This document shows, piece after piece, positions 59,670-64,000 of a stretch of DNA of 64,000 bases. The stretch comes from Bog-532 sp963830385 (GTDB lineage Bacteria; Actinomycetota; Actinomycetes; Streptosporangiales; Streptosporangiaceae): the NCBI GenBank assembly GCA_963830385.1, contig CAWHMD010000008.1, forward strand, positions 310,001 through 374,000, given 5' to 3'. Position numbers and translations under genes: made by a program. Within the stretch, counting starts at the first letter, position 1. Each line of letters starts with the position of its first letter. The notes under the pieces were generated by a model. The model searched no databases. It had not been told where the DNA came from and saw only the letters and a program-made list of their open reading frames with translations.

Positions 59670-60407
59670 TCAGCCTTCGCCCGGAGGCCGGGGCGAGGCC
59701 AGCTTCGCTCCCAACGGGTTACCGCGCATCGCGGTGGTCAGTTCGTCGACGGAGAGTTCGGGAACGGGCAGGGGAGTGTGGGCGGTCCGGGCCGGTCGCA
59801 GGGCGTCGAGAATCAGTGCCAGATACCGGCGCCAGAGGTCGGGGCGGACTTCGCGGGCGTATTCGGCGGTGGCGCCGATCATGAACTCGATGACGGGGAT
59901 GTCGGTGGGGCCGAGGTCGGGGCGGACCTGGCCGGCCGCCTGGGCGCGTTCGAGGAGTTTGCCGACGGCGGGGCGCATACGGTCGCGGGCGTAGCCGACC
60001 CGGTGGTGGCCGTAGGGGGCGAACATCAGGATCTGGCGCAGGCCCTTGTCGGTGCTCAGCATCTCGGCGGCCGAGGTCAGGAAGCTGACCAGGCCATCCC
60101 AGGGATCAGCGGCAGCGTAGGCCTCCGTCGCCAGGCCCGCCATCATGTCGATTCGCTCTTCGAACAGGGCGTCGGCGAGCGCGGCCTTGTCCGGGAAGCG
60201 GCGGTAGACGGTGCCGACTCCGACCCCCGCGTGGCGGGCGACGTCGTCCAGGGTGGCTTCCAGGCCCCGCTCGGTGAACACGTCGGCGGCGGCCTTGAGG
60301 ATGCGGCGCCGGTTGCGCTCGGCATCCTTGCGCAGCGGCCGTTCGGGCTCGCTGACCGGGGAGTCCTCCTCGTCGAGGGGCTGGTCGGCGGGGTTCATGA
60401 ATGGCAT
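59670..60407 (-). CDS. TetR-family repressor
   Basis: About 245 residues. DNA-binding domain LRKDAERNRRRILKAAADVF, TLDDVARHAGVGVGTVYRRF; the C-terminal ligand domain begins around FEERIDMMAGLATEA. Divergent from the MFS exporter with two near-identical operator halves in the 86-base spacer, the usual efflux control arrangement. ATG 60398 (MNPADQ) is the alternative start. Confidence 0.9.
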   Translation of the reverse strand: MPFMNPADQPLDEEDSPVSEPERPLRKDAERNRRRILKAAADVFTERGLEATLDDVARHAGVGVGTVYRRFPDKAALADALFEERIDMMAGLATEAYAAADPWDGLVSFLTSAAEMLSTDKGLRQILMFAPYGHHRVGYARDRMRPAVGKLLERAQAAGQVRPDLGPTDIPVIEFMIGATAEYAREVRPDLWRRYLALILDALRPARTAHTPLPVPELSVDELTTAMRGNPLGAKLASPRPPGEG

Positions 60408-60420
60408 CTTACCCAGAACT

Positions 60421-60477
60421 GGAGATCTCAACTCCACTTCTGCTATCGTCGTCGGTGTAAGTGGAGGTGACATCTCC
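60421..60477. promoter_or_regulatory. Double TetR operator in tetR/MFS divergent promoter
   Basis: Two 15-bp sites, GGAGATCTCAACTCC (60421) and GGAGGTGACATCTCC (60463), are inverted copies of each other (13 of 15). Including flanks the arms are 19 nt, 17 matching, with a 19-base spacer. Confidence 0.75.
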
Positions 60478-60493
60478 AGATGGGAGCAGAGAG

Positions 60494-62068
60494 ATGGCCG
60501 TACCCAGCGCACAAAGCTCACCGGGCGCACCAAGCGGGCCTGCGACCCCGCCGGCCGAACCGGGCCAGCGGCGCTGGCTGATCCTGGCGCTCATCGGGCT
60601 CGCCCAGCTGATGATCGTGCTGGACATCACGATCATGAATATCGCGCTGCCCTCGGCGCAGCAAGCCCTGCACTTCTCCAACGCCGACCGGCAGTGGGTC
60701 ATCACCGCCTACGCGCTGTCGTTCGGCAGCCTGCTGCTGTTCGGCGGCCGCCTCGGTGACCTTTTCGGCCGCAAGATCACGCTGCTGACCGGCCTGATCG
60801 GCTTCGCGGCGGCCTCGGCGGTGGGCGGCGCCGCCCTCAACTTTCCGATGCTGGTCACCGCCCGCGCCTGCCAGGGCGTGTTCGCGGCATTGCTCGCCCC
60901 GGCCGCGCTGTCGCTGCTGACCACGACGTTCAGCGACCCGAAAGAGCGCGGCAAGGCGTTCGGCGTCTACGGCGCCATCGTCGGCTCCGGTGGCCTGGTC
61001 GGGCTGCTGCTGGGCGGCCTGCTCACCGAGTACCTGGACTGGCGCTGGTGCCTGTACGTGAACCTGGTCTTCGCCGGGGTCGCGGTGGCCGGTGCGCTCA
61101 CCCTGCTCACCAACCAGCGGGCCACGCAGACGCCGCGGCTGGACTACTTCGGGGTGCTGACCGTCTCCGGGTCGATGTTCTGCCTGGTCTACGGCTTCTC
61201 CAACGCAGGGACGCACTCCTGGTCCGCGTCATCGACGTGGGGCTTCCTGGCTGCCGGAGTGGTCCTGCTGGCCGTGTTCGTGGCCCGGCAGTTCCGGGCG
61301 GCGTACCCGCTGCTGCCGCCCCGGGTGGTGCTGGACCGCAACCGCGGCGGCGCCTACCTGGCCGTGCTGGTCACCGGGGCCGGGATGTTCGGCATCTTCT
61401 TGTTCCTGACCTACTACCTGCAGACCATCCTGGGGTACTCGCCGCTGAAGACCGGCGTCGCGTTCCTGCCCACGATCGCGATGGTGATGGTGTTCGCGCA
61501 GATCGCCAACATCGTGCTGATGCCCCGGATCGGGCCGAAAGCACTGGTGGCCGTGGGCATGCTGCTGGCCGCGGCCGGCATGGCGTGGCTGACCCGGCTC
61601 GGCGTGCACTCCGGTTACGCCTCGGCCATCCTCGGCCCGATGATGGTCGCCGGGGCCGGCATCGGCCTGTCGATGCCGCCCTCGATGAACACCGGGACCT
61701 TCGGGGTCGCGCCGTCGGACGCGGGCGTCGCCTCGGCCACGCTGAACGTCGGCCAGCAGCTCGGCGGCTCGATCGGGACGGCGCTGCTGAACACCATCGC
61801 CACCAGCGCGGCCGCCACCTACCTGACGGGCCTGCATCTCAACCCGGCGGTCCTGGCCACCGCCCGCGGGAAGCTCGACCTGGCGTCGGCCCAGGTGCAC
61901 GGCTACACCACCGCGTTCTGGTGGACGGCCGGGATCTTCGCCGGCGGTGGCCTGGTGTGCGGGGCGCTGATGCGCTGGGGCCCGCTGGCCCGCCAGGCCG
62001 AGGCCGCCCCGAGCGCTCCGGGCACCCCGGAGGGCCAGACCGTGCCGGGCCCGTCCGTCTCCGCCTGA
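60494..62068 (+). CDS. MFS multidrug exporter, DHA2 (14-helix) family
   Basis: 524 residues, 14 hydrophobic helices. LMIVLDITIMNIALPSAQQA (DHA2 motif D1), motif A GGRLGDLFGRKI, antiporter motif C GVYGAIVGSGGLVGLLLGG. EmrB/QacA-like drug/H+ antiporter. ATG 60494 has GGGAGCAGAGAG; the longer upstream frame overlaps the operator. Regulated by the divergent TetR protein. Confidence 0.93.
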   Translation: MAVPSAQSSPGAPSGPATPPAEPGQRRWLILALIGLAQLMIVLDITIMNIALPSAQQALHFSNADRQWVITAYALSFGSLLLFGGRLGDLFGRKITLLTGLIGFAAASAVGGAALNFPMLVTARACQGVFAALLAPAALSLLTTTFSDPKERGKAFGVYGAIVGSGGLVGLLLGGLLTEYLDWRWCLYVNLVFAGVAVAGALTLLTNQRATQTPRLDYFGVLTVSGSMFCLVYGFSNAGTHSWSASSTWGFLAAGVVLLAVFVARQFRAAYPLLPPRVVLDRNRGGAYLAVLVTGAGMFGIFLFLTYYLQTILGYSPLKTGVAFLPTIAMVMVFAQIANIVLMPRIGPKALVAVGMLLAAAGMAWLTRLGVHSGYASAILGPMMVAGAGIGLSMPPSMNTGTFGVAPSDAGVASATLNVGQQLGGSIGTALLNTIATSAAATYLTGLHLNPAVLATARGKLDLASAQVHGYTTAFWWTAGIFAGGGLVCGALMRWGPLARQAEAAPSAPGTPEGQTVPGPSVSA

Positions 62069-62094
62069 GAGCCGCCAGCCAGGTCGGCCGCCGC

Positions 62095-63159
62095 CTAAGC
62101 CCCGGCCAGCCAGGACATCAGGCGTCCCTGCGACCAGCAGCGGCCAACGCCTTCGGCGTGCAGCGCCGTGTGGCTGAGCACCGCCACGCCGATGATGCTG
62201 TGGCCCGAGGCCGGGCGGTCGCCGAAGGTGGGGATGGCCGGCGCGACGCCGACCCCCTCCACCGAGACCCACGCCACCGGCCGGCCGGTGGCCGCCTGGT
62301 CGAGGCGCTGCAGGAAACGCAGCCGGTGCTCGGGCGGGAACCGCGACAGCGCCCAGGTCGTGATGACCACCGGCAACGCGCCGGCAGGTACCCGCCCCAA
62401 CGCGCTGGGGAGCACCTCAAGCGCATCCCCGGCCAGCAGCAGGGGAGGGGCGCTCGCCGCCAGCGCCAGCTCCGCATCGAGCTGAGCGGCCCGCGCAGCC
62501 TGGTCCGGCCACAGGCAGGCCCGCAGCCAGCGGGCATCATCGGGATCGGTCACGTCGAGCGGTTCGGGGTCGACGCCGATCCGGGCGGCGACCTCGGGCA
62601 GCGCCCGCTCCGGGACCGGCCGGTCACCCACGATCGCGGCCGGCAGCTGCACCGCAGAGGCCGGGTCGCCCAGCGCCTGCCCGTTGCTGTAGGTGATGCC
62701 GGCCAGGTCGACGGTGAGGTTGAGCCCGGCCGAGCAGCCCACGTCGACCAGCCCGATCGCGTCGGCGCCGGCCCGGTGGGCGGCCGCGGCGATGGCCGGG
62801 TAGAGCACGGCACCGCGGCCGGTCTCGTTGGCGCGGACCGGCCGCCGCACGGCGATGGCCGCGACCGCCTCGGTCATGGACAGCAGCGTTTCGATCGCGG
62901 CGACCGCGGCTGCCTCGCGGTCGGCGGCGGCGTAGGCCGTGGCCAGCGCCGGGGCGCGACCGGCCAGCGCCAGGTCGTGCAGCGCGGCCAGGATCACGGC
63001 CGGGTGGCGTCGGCGGGCGGGCACCGTCTCGATCGCCCGCAGCGCCGCATCGGACTCGCTCAGGGCGACCGCCACCGACTCGTAGAGCGGCGACGTCCCG
63101 GCGGCGTCGACCTGGCCGAAGTGCCGGTACCGCTGCGCGAGCGTGCGGGGCCGGCCCAA
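62095..63159 (-). CDS. DUF2332 family protein
   Basis: 354 residues. Opening YRHFGQVDAAGTSPLYESVA, central GLVDVGCSAGLNLTVDLAG (methyltransferase-like SAM/GxG loop) and C-terminal VITTWALSRFPPEHRLRFLQ are the family signatures. Unknown function, possibly a degenerate methyltransferase. TTG 63159 with GGAGG ten bases upstream. Confidence 0.87.
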   Translation of the reverse strand: MGRPRTLAQRYRHFGQVDAAGTSPLYESVAVALSESDAALRAIETVPARRRHPAVILAALHDLALAGRAPALATAYAAADREAAAVAAIETLLSMTEAVAAIAVRRPVRANETGRGAVLYPAIAAAAHRAGADAIGLVDVGCSAGLNLTVDLAGITYSNGQALGDPASAVQLPAAIVGDRPVPERALPEVAARIGVDPEPLDVTDPDDARWLRACLWPDQAARAAQLDAELALAASAPPLLLAGDALEVLPSALGRVPAGALPVVITTWALSRFPPEHRLRFLQRLDQAATGRPVAWVSVEGVGVAPAIPTFGDRPASGHSIIGVAVLSHTALHAEGVGRCWSQGRLMSWLAGA

Positions 63160-63173
63160 CCAAGCCTCCTGAG

Positions 63174-64000
63174 CTAATCCGCGGGTGCTTGCGCCCAGCT
63201 CGCCGGCACCTCGTCGGTCAGGCGGGGCATCACGATCGTAAACGAAGTACAGCCGGGCCGGCTGGTGACCTCGACCGTCCCGTGGTGGGCGGTCACCACC
63301 GCCTTGACGATGGCCAGCCCGAGGCCGGTGCTGCCGGCCGCGTGGGAACGGGACGAGTCACCGCGGACGAACCGCTCGAACAGCTCGGGCAGCAGGTCAG
63401 GCGGGATGCCGGGGCCGTTGTCGGTGACGCTCAACCGGACGGCGGGGACGCCCGCGGCCGGCGCCAGCCCCGGTGCCACCGCCACCGCCACCGTGATCTC
63501 GGAATCGGCCGGGGTGTGCTTGGCCGCGTTGCTCAGCAGGTTGGACAGGACCTGGCGGAGCCGGAGCTCGTCGCCGCGGACGGTCAGCGGCTCGTCCGGC
63601 AGGTCCAGCCGCCAGCGGTGGGACGGGCTGGCGACCCGCGCGTCGCTGGTGGCCTCGATCGTGAGCATGGTCAGGTCGACCGGCTCGGCCGCCAGTGGCC
63701 GCCCGGCATCCAGCCGGGCCAGCAGCAACAGCTCGTCGACCAGCACGCTCATCCGGGCCGACTCGGACTGGACCCGCTCCAGGGCGTGGGTCACGTCGCC
63801 AGGGACCGGGCCGCCGTGCCGCAGGGCCAGCTCGGCGTAGCCGCGGATGGCCGACAGCGGGGTGCGCAGCTCGTGGCTGGCGTCGGCCGCGAACCGGCGC
63901 AGGCGGGCCTCGCTGGCCGCCCGGTTGGTCAGCGCCGACTCCACGTGATGGAGCATCCGGTTGAAGGCGGCCCCGACCCGGCCGACCTCGGTGCGCGGAT
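63174..64000 (-). CDS. Sensor histidine kinase, C-terminal part (runs off the window)
   Basis: 276 residues visible, frame open to base 64000. From the right edge inward (protein N to C): end of a HAMP domain (TEVGRVGAAFNRMLHHVE), HisKA with DASHELRTPLSAIRGYAEL, HATPase with NLLSNAAKHTPADS, VTDNGPGIPPDLLPELFERF and GSTGLGLAIVKAVVTAHHG. A membrane sensor kinase of the EnvZ/BaeS type; its regulator must lie beyond the edge. The internal ATG at 63956 is inside HAMP and is not the real start. Confidence 0.92.
   Translation of the reverse strand, partial: PRTEVGRVGAAFNRMLHHVESALTNRAASEARLRRFAADASHELRTPLSAIRGYAELALRHGGPVPGDVTHALERVQSESARMSVLVDELLLLARLDAGRPLAAEPVDLTMLTIEATSDARVASPSHRWRLDLPDEPLTVRGDELRLRQVLSNLLSNAAKHTPADSEITVAVAVAPGLAPAAGVPAVRLSVTDNGPGIPPDLLPELFERFVRGDSSRSHAAGSTGLGLAIVKAVVTAHHGTVEVTSRPGCTSFTIVMPRLTDEVPASWAQAPAD

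Noticed and set aside
63174..63956. Complete 260-residue kinase starting at the ATG at 63956
   Set aside because: The frame continues to the window edge with HAMP sequence (TEVGRVGAAFNR), so the gene is cut rather than short.
1..64000. tRNA, rRNA, insertion sequences, integrase or phage genes
   Set aside because: Looked for and not found: no transposase, integrase or phage-structural motifs in the translated frames and no cloverleaf or rRNA-like sequence noticed by eye; a tRNAscan/Infernal run would settle the RNA part.

Overview
The window is a chromosomal segment of a very GC-rich (about 70%) actinomycete. This rests on the codon bias, frequent GTG/TTG starts, ATGA/GTGA overlaps, and typical actinobacterial families: PucR, LAL-type LuxR, MEDS, DUF574-type methyltransferases, DUF2252, DUF2332, an NhaA-DsbA fusion, and decaprenyl-phospho-arabinose enzymes. 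The genus cannot be fixed from the sequence alone. I saw no rRNA, tRNA, CRISPR array, insertion sequence or prophage. About 68 genes are called; two are cut by the window ends and several are damaged.

1-3750: tail of an acyl-CoA synthetase, a PucR-type regulator, a DUF1906/peptidoglycan-binding protein and a small membrane protein. 3.8-10.3 kb: an OmpR-type two-component pair followed by a frameshifted phosphodiester glycosidase gene and a UbiA/DprE1/DprE2-like set for decaprenyl-phospho-arabinose. 10.3-14.3 kb: a tightly overlapping operon of redox proteins (ferric-reductase-like membrane protein, NuoF-like flavo-iron-sulfur protein, 3Fe-4S ferredoxin, cytochrome b-like protein, VIT-type metal transporter). 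The promoters of the glycosidase gene and of the redox operon share an 11-bp-periodic box array and about 40 bp of further similarity, so they probably form one regulon, perhaps run by the adjacent two-component system. 14.4-22.8 kb: two SDR enzymes (the second has lost its stop codon), a giant LuxR regulator, and a sensing cluster (lone receiver, NarL-type regulator, PAS kinase, MEDS protein) followed by an internally deleted metallo-beta-lactamase-fold gene.

22.8-24.2 kb holds one clearly AT-richer, probably acquired gene of unknown function. 25.7-29.8 kb is a catabolic operon (type III CoA transferase, acyl-CoA dehydrogenase, two-subunit 3-oxoacid CoA transferase). 29.8-39.3 kb contains a disulfide oxidoreductase, a succinate-semialdehyde-type dehydrogenase, DUF2252, NhaA-DsbA and a methyltransferase, then a 365-bp non-coding stretch with three hairpins. 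39.3-42.4 kb is a BlaI/M56 peptidase/UppP envelope module with two matching BlaI-type operators. A third copy of the operator lies in front of the two-component system at 3.8 kb.

42.3-57.9 kb is mostly ordinary metabolism and regulation (GH31 glycosidase, aldo/keto reductase, CGNR regulator, carboxylesterase, acyl-CoA synthetase, D-amino-acid-oxidase-like protein, YbaK, several methyltransferases, AraC). It includes a frameshifted DUF2000 gene next to a triplicated 23-bp repeat. 58.0-59.1 kb carries a second AT-richer island: a RelA/SpoT-fold toxin-like protein translationally coupled to an 82-residue partner, the best candidate for a poorly described system here. 59.2-64 kb has an anti-sigma-like ATPase, a TetR/MFS efflux pair with a clear double operator, DUF2332 and the 3' part of a sensor kinase.
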